The notes under the pieces are model-generated. The model searched no databases. It was not told the origin of the DNA and saw only the letters and a list, made by a program, of their open reading frames with translations. Of a stretch of DNA of 64,000 nucleotides, positions 1 to 9,560 are shown piece after piece. The stretch is from Truepera sp965215315. Its GTDB lineage: Bacteria; Deinococcota; Deinococci; Deinococcales; Trueperaceae. The stretch spans positions 3,844,001 to 3,908,000 of the forward strand of contig CBDCDB010000008.1 of NCBI GenBank assembly GCA_965215315.1, in the 5' to 3' direction. Each line of letters opens with the position of its first letter. Position 1 is the first letter of the stretch. The translations under genes were made by a program, and so were the position numbers.

Positions 1-1583
1 TCGGTGGAAAAGTCCTGCTCAGCTCTTACGGTGTTCGTAACCCCGACGGGTAGCGCGTCAAACTCTTCAACTTTTAAGCCGAGTAAATTTCTAAATGGAG
101 CCGGGTACCCGCCCAGCCGAATCTGGTCGTTTTTGTCTACGATGCCGCTGAAAAACCCCATCAGCAGGGTGCCGCCGTCTTGGGTGTAGCGCTCCAAATT
201 CGCTGCTGCCTCATCCCGGACAAGGTACAAATTGGGCGCGACGACCAGTTTATAGCCGGACAAGTCAGCGTCCGGTTTGGCGAAGTTTACAGTGATATTC
301 TGCTCCCAGAGCGCCCTATAAAAGCTGTAGACCTGCTCGAGATAACGCACATCTTCGCTCGGGCGGGCGTCGAGTTCCAGCGCCCACCACGTTTCCCAGT
401 CGAATAGAAGCGCGACTTCGGCCTGAACGCGGGACTCGAGCACCTCTCCCAAGCCTCTAAGTTCCTGCCCCAAGTCTCTGACTTCGTGCCACGTCCGGTG
501 CTCCGTTCCGCCGTGCGGCACCATCGCGCTGTGAAACTTTTCGGCCCCGGCTTTCGATTGCCGCCACTGAAAAAACATTATCCCGCGTGCGCCCCGCGCC
601 ACCGCCTGCAAACTCCAGAGCCGCATCACACCGGGCGCTTTGAGCGAATTGCGCCCGCGCCACTGCACCTGACTGGGAGCCTGCTCCATCAAAATCCAGG
701 GTGTTCCGTTTTTGAGAGAACGCATGACGTCGCTCTGAAACGCGGCGTAGATTCCGGCCTCAGCCTGACCGGGATCGGGGTACGAATCGTTTGAAACGAC
801 GTCGAGTTCTTGCGCCCAGCGCCACGCGTCAAGCGGTTTATGAATACCGATAAAGTTACTTGTTGCCGGAACATCGGGTGTGACCTCGAGCAAAATCTCA
901 CGTTCTATTTTGTACAGCGATAACAGCGCGTCGCTGCAAAACCTGTGCCAGTCGAGTCCCTGCGCCGGGTTGATAAACGTCGGGGCGGCGGCGGGAGGCG
1001 ACACTTCGTCCCACGCGTAGTACGTCTGGCTCCAGAACGACGTACCCCACGCCTCATTAAGCGCTTCGACGGTACCGTAACGCTCCTTTAGCCAGGTTCT
1101 AAAAGCTTCGGCGGAGTCCTCGTCAAACGACTCAAAAACGTGACAGCCGTATTCGTTGTTGATGTGCCAGAGTTTGAGCGCCGGATGGTCGCCGTAGCGT
1201 TCAGCCATTTTGCGAACGAGGTTTGCGGCAAGGCGTCGGTAGTCGGGGCTCGAGGGACTGTACTGCTGCCGTGACCCGACGCCCAAACGCACGCCGTCTT
1301 TGGTCACAGGCAAACTTTGTGGATATTTGAGCGCCAGCCACGGCGGCGGCGCGGCAGTTGCGGTCGCCAGACAAACGCCAATCCCATGTTCATGGAGTAA
1401 GTCCAAAAGTCTGTCCAGCCAAGCGAAATCGTAATGACCTTCACGGGGTTCGAGCTTTGACCACGCAAAAATCGCCACGCTGACCAGGTTCACGCCCGCT
1501 TCACGCATGAGCTGAACGTCTTGGGCCCATACGTCCTCAGGCCACTGTTCGGGGTTATAGTCCCCGCCGTAATAGATAGTCAT
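1..1583 (-). CDS. Beta-galactosidase, GH42 family (3' end cut by window edge)
   Basis: Translated on the minus strand, the frame is open from the ATG at 1583 to the window edge, about 527 codons. GH42 enzymes are normally about 650-700 residues, so the C-terminus lies outside. It begins MTIYYGGDYNPEQWPEDVW, the classic start of the GH42 TIM barrel. The motif NNEYG near residue 144 carries the predicted acid/base glutamate. There is no signal peptide, so a cytoplasmic enzyme hydrolysing terminal beta-galactosides (lactose or plant oligosaccharides) is expected. The upstream gap (1584-1935) holds a perfect 16-bp palindrome that probably binds a sugar-responsive repressor. Family assignment is secure; the exact substrate is not. 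Confidence 0.88.
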   Translation of the reverse strand, partial: MTIYYGGDYNPEQWPEDVWAQDVQLMREAGVNLVSVAIFAWSKLEPREGHYDFAWLDRLLDLLHEHGIGVCLATATAAPPPWLALKYPQSLPVTKDGVRLGVGSRQQYSPSSPDYRRLAANLVRKMAERYGDHPALKLWHINNEYGCHVFESFDEDSAEAFRTWLKERYGTVEALNEAWGTSFWSQTYYAWDEVSPPAAAPTFINPAQGLDWHRFCSDALLSLYKIEREILLEVTPDVPATSNFIGIHKPLDAWRWAQELDVVSNDSYPDPGQAEAGIYAAFQSDVMRSLKNGTPWILMEQAPSQVQWRGRNSLKAPGVMRLWSLQAVARGARGIMFFQWRQSKAGAEKFHSAMVPHGGTEHRTWHEVRDLGQELRGLGEVLESRVQAEVALLFDWETWWALELDARPSEDVRYLEQVYSFYRALWEQNITVNFAKPDADLSGYKLVVAPNLYLVRDEAAANLERYTQDGGTLLMGFFSGIVDKNDQIRLGGYPAPFRNLLGLKVEEFDALPVGVTNTVRAEQDFST

Positions 1584-1643
1584 AGCCACCAAAAACCTCG
1601 GTTGTAGGTCACGTCTGAAATTTCGTCAAACTTCGTAACGTAG

Positions 1644-1659
1644 AAGTGACCGGTCACTT
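1644..1659. promoter_or_regulatory. Perfect 16-bp palindrome upstream of the GH42 gene, likely operator
   Basis: AAGTGACCGGTCACTT is a perfect inverted repeat 61-76 bp upstream of the beta-galactosidase ATG. Its centre and size resemble LacI- or TetR-type operators of sugar genes. No regulator gene is visible nearby in the window, so binding is inferred only. Confidence 0.5.
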
Positions 1660-1878
1660 TTTAGATGCGTTTAGCCTAGCACGCTGCCCCAACGCTGTCA
1701 ATTTAGTTGAGCTGCGGAAGTAGGCCAAACCGTCTGAGCAGAGACGAGTTCTGTCGTCTTCCCGGTCTAATTTTACCTTTGTTGTTGCCTTGCCACAAGC
1801 TTTCCGCCGAACTCGGCGGGTCTAGCTAAAAGGGTTTGCGCCGCGCTTCAATCTGGTCTCAACCCTTAGTTATTAAGG

Positions 1879-1884
1879 TATACT
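1879..1884 (+). promoter_or_regulatory. Possible -10 box for uvrA
   Basis: TATACT lies about 50 bp upstream of the uvrA ATG and is the best -10 match in the 1584-1935 gap. A clear -35 is not obvious. The uvrA start itself has a Shine-Dalgarno-like CGGAGGA a few bases before the ATG, so this transcript has a leader. Confidence 0.35.
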
Positions 1885-1935
1885 GCCCCAGATTTGAGTG
1901 GGATTTTTGTAATTCTGCGCCCCGGAGGATAAGAG

Positions 1936-4806
1936 ATGGCCGAAACGCGCATAACCGTCAAGGGTGCCAAGCACCACAACCTGAAAAACATCGACGTCAC
2001 AATTCCCAGAGACAAGCTCGTGGTGATTACCGGGGTGTCCGGTTCGGGTAAGTCGTCACTGGCGTTCGATACGATCTACGCCGAAGGGCAGCGCCGTTAC
2101 GTTGAGAGTTTGTCGGCCTACGCGCGGCAATTTTTAGGTCAGATGGAAAAACCGAAAGTAGACTACATCGGCGGGTTGTCGCCCGCAATCGCCATCGAAC
2201 AGAAAACCGTTTCAAAAAATCCACGTTCAACGGTCGCCACCGTCACCGAAGTAATGGACTACTTGCGCGTGTTGTACGCCAATATCGGCACGCCGCACTG
2301 CCCGAACTGCGGGCGTGAAGTCTTCGCCCAAAGCGCTGAACAGATTGCGCGGCAGCTTGCAGAACTGCCGGTTGGGACGAAGCTCCAACTGCTCGCGCCG
2401 GTTGTGCGTAACCGTAAAGGCACGCACGTCGAGGTCTTGGCTGACGCCCGCACGAGCGGGTTTGCTCGAGTCCGCATCAACGGCGACACGGTGAGTCTGA
2501 GCGGAGAAATCAAGCTCGCGAAAAAGAACAAGCACACGGTTGAAATCGTCGTAGACCGTCTTGTCATTCCCGAAAACGTGCTGGCTGATGAGGTCTTCCT
2601 AACTCGCCTGACCGATTCGGTGGAAACGACACTTAAAACCGCCGATGGTCTCCTGCTCGCTAGCTACAACGACGCCGACCAGCTGATGAGCGAACACAAC
2701 GCCTGCCCGCACTGCGACGTCTCTTTTCCTGAGCTGAGCACGCAGATGTTTTCGTTTAACTCGCCTTTGGGGATGTGCGAGACGTGTCACGGGTTGGGTG
2801 CCAGCATGGACGTTGACCCGGCCCTGCTCGTGGCTGATGAAACGCTGAGCCTAAACGACGGCGCACTCCGCTACTACGGTGAACTCAGAAAAAAAGAAGG
2901 CTGGACGGTCTCGACCGTCGAGAGCATCGCGCAGCACTATAATTTTGACCTCGAGACCCCGTGGCAAGATCTGCCCGAAACAGGTCGGCACGCTCTCCTG
3001 TACGGGTCAGGCGGCAAACCTATCGAGTTTGTCAACCGCACCGTAAAAGGCTATACCCGCCGGAGAAAGCGCCCTCTTTACGGCGTCGTGTACAACATCA
3101 AAAAGCAGTATCAGGAAACGCAAAACGAAGATGCACGCGAGTGGTACGAGAGTTTTATGCGCGAACTGCCGTGTGAGCGTTGCGGCGGGGCGCGGTTGGC
3201 CCCGGCAGGGCGGAGCGTGACGGTCGGTAAAACGTCACTCCCTGACCTGAGCGCGCTGAGCATCGGGGAGGCGCACGCGTGGATTACCCGTCTTCCAGAA
3301 AGCCTAAGCGCACACCAAAACGAAGTTGCCGAAGAGGTCATTAAGGAGATTCGGGAACGGCTCGGGTTTATGCTCAACGTTGGGCTGCACTACCTGACGC
3401 TTGCCCGTAAAGCCGGAACCCTTTCGGGCGGCGAAGGGCAGCGCATCCGCTTGGCGTCGCAGATCGGCTCGGGGCTTATGGGCGTGTTGTATATCTTGGA
3501 TGAACCCTCGATTGGCCTGCACGCTCGCGACAACGAAGCCTTGATTCAAACTTTGGAGCGCCTCCGCGATATGGGCAACACCGTGTTGGTCGTCGAACAC
3601 GACGAAGAGACGATGGCAAGGGCCGACTATATCCTCGATTTGGGGCCGGGGGCCGGGATAAAAGGTGGCGCGTTGGTCGCTGCCGGGACGCCCAAACAGC
3701 TCGCTAGAAATAAAAAGAGCTTGACCGGGCAGTATCTGAGTGGGGATCTAGTGATTCAGCCGCCGCATCCTGAGAGAAGACCGGGGAAGGGGTGGCTCGA
3801 GCTTTCCGGCGCAACGCTCAACAACCTCCGGGGTGTCAACACTCGTTTGCCGCTTGGTACATTAACGTGTGTGACCGGCGTCTCAGGTTCAGGCAAATCG
3901 AGCCTTGTGACGGGAACGCTCTATCCGGCACTGGCGCGGCTCTTAAACGGTGCAGTGGTCACGCCGGGGCCGTACAAAAAGCTCGAGGGTCTAGACGACC
4001 TCGACAAAATCATCCACATCACCCAAGACCCGATTGGACGCACCCCGCGCAGCAACCCCGCGACCTATGCAGGCGTTTTCGACAACATCCGCGACGTGTT
4101 TGCACTCTTGCCCGAAGCCAAAAAACGCGGCTATCCGAAGGGCCGATTTTCGTTTAACGTCAAGGGGGGCCGCTGCGAAACGTGCGGCGGGCACGGCTCG
4201 ATTCAGATCGAGATGCACTTTTTAGCCGACGTGTGGGTGACGTGCAAAGATTGCGGCGGCAAACGCTACAACCGCGAGACGCTTCAGGTGAAATATAAAG
4301 GCAAGACGATTGCCGACGTACTGAACATGGACGTGCAGGAAGCTCTAAGGTTTTTTGAAGCGCACCCGAAAATCAACCGCGTTTTGCAGACGCTTTTTGA
4401 CGTGGGGCTCGAGTACATCAAACTCGGTCAGTCCGCGCTGACCTTTTCGGGTGGTGAAGCGCAGCGTATCAAGCTGGCCAAAGAACTCTCGAAACGTGCG
4501 ACCGGCAAAACCGTCTATATCTTGGACGAACCCACAACCGGCCTGCACTTTGCCGATATTCAAAAGCTTTTGGAAGTTCTGCACCGGCTTGTTGATCAGG
4601 GCAACACCGTCATCGTGATTGAGCACAATATGGACGTGATTAAAACGGCGGATTATTTGATTGACCTCGGGCCGGAAGGGGGCGACGGCGGCGGGTTATT
4701 GGTGGCGCAGGGGACGCCGGAAGAGGTGGCGGCAGTAAGTGAAAGTCATACGGGGCGGTTTTTGCAGAAGGTGGTGACGCCGGTGAGAGAAGAAGTTGCG
4801 GCGTGA
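1936..4806 (+). CDS. uvrA: Excinuclease ABC subunit A
   Basis: A 956-residue UvrA, the damage-scanning ATPase of nucleotide excision repair that loads UvrB. The first Walker A is GVSGSGKS at about 33-40 and a second GVSGSGKS lies in the C-terminal half. Two ABC signature stretches are visible (TLSGGEGQRIRLA and TFSGGEAQRIKLA). Zinc-binding cysteine pairs are seen as CPNCG and CPHC, then CETCHG, CERCGG, CETCGGHG and CKDCGG. Full length with the UvrB-binding region indicates UvrA1 rather than the shorter UvrA2. The start is supported by CGGAGGA just upstream. Its TGA stop overlaps the GTG start of the next gene, suggesting co-transcription. Confidence 0.98.
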   Translation: MAETRITVKGAKHHNLKNIDVTIPRDKLVVITGVSGSGKSSLAFDTIYAEGQRRYVESLSAYARQFLGQMEKPKVDYIGGLSPAIAIEQKTVSKNPRSTVATVTEVMDYLRVLYANIGTPHCPNCGREVFAQSAEQIARQLAELPVGTKLQLLAPVVRNRKGTHVEVLADARTSGFARVRINGDTVSLSGEIKLAKKNKHTVEIVVDRLVIPENVLADEVFLTRLTDSVETTLKTADGLLLASYNDADQLMSEHNACPHCDVSFPELSTQMFSFNSPLGMCETCHGLGASMDVDPALLVADETLSLNDGALRYYGELRKKEGWTVSTVESIAQHYNFDLETPWQDLPETGRHALLYGSGGKPIEFVNRTVKGYTRRRKRPLYGVVYNIKKQYQETQNEDAREWYESFMRELPCERCGGARLAPAGRSVTVGKTSLPDLSALSIGEAHAWITRLPESLSAHQNEVAEEVIKEIRERLGFMLNVGLHYLTLARKAGTLSGGEGQRIRLASQIGSGLMGVLYILDEPSIGLHARDNEALIQTLERLRDMGNTVLVVEHDEETMARADYILDLGPGAGIKGGALVAAGTPKQLARNKKSLTGQYLSGDLVIQPPHPERRPGKGWLELSGATLNNLRGVNTRLPLGTLTCVTGVSGSGKSSLVTGTLYPALARLLNGAVVTPGPYKKLEGLDDLDKIIHITQDPIGRTPRSNPATYAGVFDNIRDVFALLPEAKKRGYPKGRFSFNVKGGRCETCGGHGSIQIEMHFLADVWVTCKDCGGKRYNRETLQVKYKGKTIADVLNMDVQEALRFFEAHPKINRVLQTLFDVGLEYIKLGQSALTFSGGEAQRIKLAKELSKRATGKTVYILDEPTTGLHFADIQKLLEVLHRLVDQGNTVIVIEHNMDVIKTADYLIDLGPEGGDGGGLLVAQGTPEEVAAVSESHTGRFLQKVVTPVREEVAA

Positions 4807-5441
4807 CAACGCACTGGCAGGACTATACCTCTGAACTCGAGTTCAACCTTAACCCGCTCGAGTGCGCCCTGCTGATTATCGACGTTCAGAACATGTTCTG
4901 CTCACCAACAGGCGTCACCGGACGTAAGCACGCCAATACTCAAATGCAGGCATTACCTGCCAAAATCAATATATTTGCCGAAGCCTTTCGCAAAGCGGGC
5001 GGCTCACCCATCTATATCCGCGCCGTCACTGATGAGGTGAATCGGCCTCAAAATATGAAGTGGCTCGACAGGGTTAAAGGGGCCAGCTTTCCTGCGAATC
5101 CCGACCACAGTGACTACGACTTTTACGGGCTGACTCTTCCCGAAGATGCTATTACGCTCGAGAAGCGCTGCGGCGACGCCTTTACTAGCACCAACTTAAA
5201 GCAGATTCTAGACGCCCAAGATATTAAGTATGTGTTACTTAGCGGTGTCCGCACGGAAATCTGTGTACGCCGTGCCGCCGAACGTGCGAGTAGCGAAGGA
5301 TACGTTGTGTTCGTCTTGCGTGACCTGTGTGCAACGTGCGACGCCTGCGCCGAACACGAAGACCAAGCGCTGATGTTTCTCAACGCCTATAGCGGGTTGG
5401 TAACAACGACGGGGGAAATATCACGATGGCTCGAGAGCTGA
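4803..5441 (+). CDS. Cysteine hydrolase, isochorismatase family
   Basis: 212 residues with the isochorismatase-like fold and its catalytic triad: Asp27 in LLIIDVQNMF, Lys121 in TLEKRCGDAF and Cys154 in SGVRTEICVRRAAERA. Members hydrolyse isochorismate, nicotinamide, N-carbamoyl compounds or ureido acids; the substrate cannot be told from sequence. The GTG start overlaps the uvrA stop in a GTGA junction, so it is probably translated by coupling in the same operon. The partner gene starts 17 bp downstream. Confidence 0.88.
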   Translation: MTTHWQDYTSELEFNLNPLECALLIIDVQNMFCSPTGVTGRKHANTQMQALPAKINIFAEAFRKAGGSPIYIRAVTDEVNRPQNMKWLDRVKGASFPANPDHSDYDFYGLTLPEDAITLEKRCGDAFTSTNLKQILDAQDIKYVLLSGVRTEICVRRAAERASSEGYVVFVLRDLCATCDACAEHEDQALMFLNAYSGLVTTTGEISRWLES

Positions 5442-5457
5442 GCAGGAGTTTTTATCC

Positions 5458-6006
5458 GTGAAAGACTCTCCAGACCTCTACCTCACACGAGAAGATAAGC
5501 CCTATGTCTTTCGTGATTTAGAGGGGTTTTCTCCGCACATCAGCCGCCTCGTTTTTATGCTCGACTATGCCCGCCGTAATACGCTAAGCAGCGTTCAAGG
5601 TTTGAGTGTAGAGCAGTTGGATACGCAGGTGATGAAACAGGGCAATACGGTTGGTATGTTGCTGACGCATATCGCACACGTTGAAGAGACCTATCAGTCG
5701 GTGACGTTTCGGGGCGCTAGGCCCACCGGAAGGTCTGCTGAAAATGTTCTCAGCGACGTAGGCCGTAAAGAAATTAAAGGGAAAGAATTGCGGTATTACC
5801 GCGAGCACCTCAAAACCGTCCGCGCTGAAACGCTTGTAGAATTGCAAAAAAGAGATGATAACTGGCTTTATCAGGAGTATACGCCGTGGCCTAATGGTAC
5901 GCCGATGAATAACTTTTTTTGCTGGTTTCATGTGCTCGAGGATGAACTGAACCACGGTGGGCAGATTAAGATTTTGCGAAAAGAGATGGGGCTTTCAGCG
6001 ATTTAG
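5458..6006 (+). CDS. DinB-like / DUF664 family protein
   Basis: 182 residues of the DinB/YfiT four-helix bundle superfamily, DUF664-like. GLSVEQLDTQ, the histidine-containing MLLTHIAHVEET, and the C-terminal VLEDELNHGGQIKILRK (with HGGQI) fit the family metal-binding histidine pattern. Such proteins are putative metal-dependent thiol (e.g. bacillithiol) transferases or damage-inducible proteins of unknown reaction. The start is GTG with AGGAG 10-15 bases upstream. It follows uvrA and the hydrolase on the same strand, but a role in repair is only guilt by position. Confidence 0.8.
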   Translation: MKDSPDLYLTREDKPYVFRDLEGFSPHISRLVFMLDYARRNTLSSVQGLSVEQLDTQVMKQGNTVGMLLTHIAHVEETYQSVTFRGARPTGRSAENVLSDVGRKEIKGKELRYYREHLKTVRAETLVELQKRDDNWLYQEYTPWPNGTPMNNFFCWFHVLEDELNHGGQIKILRKEMGLSAI

Positions 6007-6024
6007 CAGTCATTGGCTTTTGTA

Positions 6025-6253
6025 TTAGACTCGAGCCGCCCTCAGCACATCCCGCCGAAAGTAACAACTCAAAAAAGCAGGCGTATTCAGGTCTACCTTG
6101 CGCCCGAAAAGTTTTGACAACTCATCTTATAACCTGAAGAAGGCTAAACCCGGCGTGTGTCCCGGTTCGAACTCTACCAGTACATCGATATCACTTTCAG
6201 GGCTGAAGTCGCTCCTTAACGCTGAACCGAAGATGAAAAGCTTGCAGATATAC
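6025..6253 (-). pseudogene. MNT-type nucleotidyltransferase remnant
   Basis: Minus-strand translation gives FIFGSALRSDFSPESDIDVL, the GSxxRxD...SDID active site of minimal nucleotidyltransferases, the antitoxin half of HEPN/MNT modules. It continues to LFGRKVDLNTPAFL. An in-frame TAA interrupts it after FFRL, where homologues usually carry Gln, and its N-terminus is replaced by IS630 copy 1 at 6256. The gene is therefore dead twice over. No HEPN partner is visible on either side. The metal ligands (D..D of SDID) are intact in the fragment. Confidence 0.7.
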
Positions 6254-6255
6254 TA

Positions 6256-7441
6256 CATTGTCAGCGAAGAGTTGACCCATAGCAACACAGTGTCTAAAGT
6301 AAGCGAATGAAAAAGCGCTATGGAATCAAGCTGAGTAAAATACAAAGGCAAGAGCTCGAACGGCTAACAAAAGCGGGAGCGTGCCGGGTGAGGGTGTACA
6401 AACGGGCTAGGGCACTGTTACTGGCGGATGCCGGGGTAAGTGACGCCGAGATTCTCAAGCAAGCAGATATCAGTTTGGCAACGCTCAAGAGGATCCGCAA
6501 ACGTTTTTGCGAAAGCCAGAGTAACGTCCAAGAGGTAGTAGCGGACAAGCCCAAACCAGGACGCCCAAGTCGCTTTAGTGGTGAACAGCGAGCGAAGATT
6601 ACCGCTTTAGCATGTAGTGAGGCTCCTGAAGGCAGAAGCAGATGGACACTGAGACTGTTAGCGGATAAAGCTGTCGAGCTGGGCTTGGTTGAGACTGTTT
6701 CGCATGAGGGGGTCAGCGAGATACTGAAAAAAACGAGCTCAAACCCCACCTAAAGCGGTGTTGGTGTTTGGGCAAGCTCACCTCTGCGTTCATTTGGCAA
6801 ATGGAGCGGGTGCTTGATACTTACGCTCAGCCTTATGACCCCGACTATCCGGTACTTTGTTTTGATGAACGACCTTGTTATCTGATTGAACAGACCTTAC
6901 AACCTGTAGCGATGAAAGCAGGCCAGGTCAAACGCGAGGACTACCATTATAAAGTCACGGCAAGTTGTTCAGTGCTCTTAGCGGTCGAGCCGCTTACCGG
7001 CAGGCGTTGGACTAGGCTCTATGACCACCGCCGACGGCAGGAATACACCGACTTTATGCAGTACTTAACGCAACAGTTCCCTCAAGCGCAGAAAATCAGG
7101 CTGGTGCAGGATAATCTCAACACCCATAACCCAGGCTCGTTTTATGCTGCTCTAGCACCGCAAGCTGCCTTCGAACTTGCCCAGCAGTTTGAGATGATTC
7201 ATACCCCTAAGCACGCTTCTTGGCTTAACATGGCTGAACTTGAATTCTCCGCTTTAAGCAAACAGTGCCTAGACCGGCGCATTGCTCAACGTGACCGCCT
7301 TGAAACTGAACTTAACGCTTGGCAAACAGAGCGCAATCAAGCCCAAGTTAAGCTCAACTGGCAATTCTCCAAAGAAGCGGCTAGACACACCTTCAAACGT
7401 GCCTATACAGAGGTGAAGGTGTCAGTACCTCGCTGACAGTG
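6256..7441 (+). mobile_element. IS630-family insertion sequence, copy 1 (1186 bp)
   Basis: One of three copies of identical 1186-bp length, with matching protein sequences (others 19747-20932 and 57879-59064). Ends are CATTGTCAGCGA on the left and TCGCTGACAGTG on the right, forming an imperfect inverted repeat. Each copy is flanked by TA on both sides (here 6254-6255 and 7442-7443), the usual IS630 target duplication. The left flank is the truncated MNT nucleotidyltransferase. The right flank is shared with copy 3. Confidence 0.95.
6307..7436 (+). CDS. IS630 transposase, orfA/orfB joined by likely -1 frameshift
   Basis: orfA (6307-6753, 148 aa) is the helix-turn-helix DNA-binding half. orfB (6768-7436, 222 aa) is the DDE catalytic half, with Asp in LCFDERPCY, Asp in VQDNLNTH and Glu in MAELEFSAL. 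Before the orfA stop there is an A7 run (6727-6733). A -1 slip there reads through as KKNELKPHLKRCWCLGKL directly into orfB, giving one protein of about 375 residues. The orfB start proposed from the reading frame alone (TTG) has no good ribosome site, so fusion by slippage is the more likely expression mode. Both halves look intact. Confidence 0.9.
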
Positions 7442-7479
7442 TAATATAGCGTTTTTCATCGCTACTGAGCTGGTTTCTC

Positions 7480-7556
7480 GCAGCTATCATCTCTTAGGGG
7501 TGCGTGCTAGACTGTGCCTTATCCGCATAGACTGGCTCAAACCAGATGATACTTGC
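7480..7556. repeat. Dispersed imperfect-palindrome repeat, copy A
   Basis: A 77-bp unit starts GCAGCTATCATCT and ends AGATGATACTTGC, so its termini form an inverted repeat. Copies: B 25387-25483, C 53571-53653 and D 57764-57840. A and D differ at one visible base over the whole unit. Copy A abuts IS630 copy 1. Confidence 0.75.
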
Positions 7557-7694
7557 TACAGTGACGGCGGCAGAAGGACTCGAGCACGTCAGGGGACACG
7601 TTCAAGGTGCTAGACATAAGACATAGCTTAGAGCGTAGCAGAAAGAAGTCCGTACAAGAGCGTTTTGTCTCCGAAAGTTTTTGCAACACGCCCT

Positions 7695-7724
7695 AAAAAA
7701 TAGCACCTCACATTTGAGGTGCTA
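7695..7724 (-). terminator. Rho-independent terminator, probably the original katG terminator
   Basis: Stem TAGCACCTCA / TGAGGTGCTA with a 4-nt loop, followed on the minus strand by T6. It points along the katG direction, and katG is separated from it only by the IS630 type-B insertion (7756-10044). It was therefore probably the katG terminator before that insertion. Confidence 0.8.
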
Positions 7725-8399
7725 TCAGTACGAAATGAGTTAAAGCTTGGTGTTAAGTATCCCCAAGCTATACTTGAGGGATGCAACCCCTCTATGTTGA
7801 GCTGAGCGAGCAAGAAGACAGAAAGCTGCTAGAGATAGAGAAAGCCCCCCACTTCAAGCCCAAGGTGCGTCTGCGAGCCAGTGTTCTACGGTTATCGAAC
7901 CAAGGCTGGCGTGTGCCGAAGCTAGCTGCTTACTTGGGCCGAGGCGAAGAAAGTATCAGGCGCGATCTGAAAAGGTGGCAACAGCAAGGCGTGGCAGGTC
8001 TGGGCGACGGCACAGCGCCGGGACAAGCTCCTTTGATTACGGACGAAATAAGAACCCAACTGGCCCTATACCTTGCTGAAGAACGGAGCTGGACAGCCTC
8101 GCAGCTTGCCGCTGAGATAGCTGGGAAATTCAACATAAAGGTCACAGCTGAAGCGATACGCCAGCACCTCAACCGCTTGGGCTATGTCTGGAAAAGGACG
8201 CGCTACGTGCCCTGTAAAACGGTAGACCCTGAGCTTGAACAGCAGCACCGAGCGGGTTTAGACACGCTTAAAAGGGGGCGGCAGAAAAAAGGCTGAAGCT
8301 TTATTATCTAGACGAAGTAGGCTTTAGTCTGGCGCTGGGCACAACGTACACCTGGGCAAAATCTGGTCACACCACATTAGCAGTTCCGACACGCTGGAG

Positions 8400-9560
8400 A
8401 TAGAACGGGCAAAGCCCGGCCCGTTGGGCCTAGTTCGCAGTCACGGACGACTTAACCTTACCAGGAATGTCGCCAAATTGAGAAACCGCGTACTGAAGGG
8501 TTAATTTCAGGCGACCATACGAAAACCTTCGGTCAGCAAGGCGTTTCTCAGGGTTTCAGCGGCGCGCTGCTGAGCCGACTTCCACGTTAGATAAGATGTT
8601 CGTTGCCGTTCTAGACGCATCAGCCCGAAGGCCCGGTTGACCAGCTCGGCATGTTGCAAATGAGCTGCATAGGTCAGGCACTGACACGCGCCCAACGCCA
8701 AGGATTGTTTTCGGAGCCTGTGACTGACTTCCAGGCTCCAACGCGCTGACCAAGCCTGAAAGACTTCCTGAACGCCGGCTTTAAGGGTACTGATCAAGGT
8801 GGTGAGGTGCCAGCCGAACCCTTGAGCTTTCCAGACAATCAGCAACTCCACAGTGCCAACTTCGGCTAGGACGACCTCGAGGCGTTTGATATAGCGTCTG
8901 AGTTTTGGATACCAGCGCGCTTTGCCGGGCATGAAGCGTTTAGCCAAATCGTTGACGCGCACCTTTTGGGCTTCGAACATCACTTTGGCGTTACTTCTGA
9001 AGCGACCAACAAAAGCTAGCGGTAGCTGCTTCAAGGAGCGTAATCCCAGTCGAGTCGTGAACTCGGCATCGACCAGCAACGCCTTGACCTTTACGCCAGC
9101 GCTTACGACGTCGCCAGCCACCGTGAGCATCGCCTCGGTAGCCGTGAGTCTGGGGTAGCGCTCAGTACTCATCAGCTCGTCGGGAAACGGATCACAGCGT
9201 AGTAGATAAGGGTCTTCGCCTAACTGGACCAGCCCACTACTCACTAACGTGTGACCCCACATCACCCCCTTGCTGTTGTCATAACAGCGTCCGACCCCCT
9301 CGATACGTTCACCTTGGTGCTTGACCTTGAGCAGATCAACGGCGAGGTAAGCGCCCTGGGGTGCGTCGGCTAAACAGCATGTCAGAACGTCTTGGTGAGG
9401 TTTGGATTCTGCGCTAGAAGCTTGCAGGCGTACTGCTTGCCAAACGGCAACAAGCCGCGTTCAGCCATGTCGGTTACGCTCTTGCTGCCGGAAAGAAGAC
9501 CCAGGATGTAATGCGCGTGTAAACTTGCCCTTGCGGTATTAGACACATCGCAGATTACCC
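8400..9560 (-). mobile_element. IS4-type element nested in the IS630 type-B transposase (ends approximate)
   Basis: The stretch that separates the two halves of the IS630 type-B transposase contains a minus-strand transposase. I could not recognise convincing terminal inverted repeats, so the boundaries are set only by where IS630 coding stops and resumes. Confidence 0.55.
8507..9546 (-). pseudogene. IS4/IS701-like transposase, frameshifted
   Basis: Frame 1 runs from a possible GTG at 9546 (SLHAHYILGLLSGSKSVTDM) to LTKTF and a TGA near 9375. A second frame picks up CCLADAPQGAYLAVDLLKV (first catalytic Asp region) through KALLVDAEFTT (second Asp), to RWSLEVSHRLRKQSLALGA (Glu). The two frames together give about 345 residues, a normal length for DDE transposases of this type. 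One or two missing bases near 9375 separate them. Confidence 0.72.

Noticed and set aside
6098..6310. Small plus-strand frame at the left edge of IS630 copy 1
   Set aside because: It is antisense to the MNT nucleotidyltransferase remnant and runs into the IS; no ribosome site and no family resemblance.
6318..6749. Minus-strand frame opposite IS630 orfA, repeated in all three copies
   Set aside because: It recurs only because the IS is identical; composition mirrors the transposase on the other strand.
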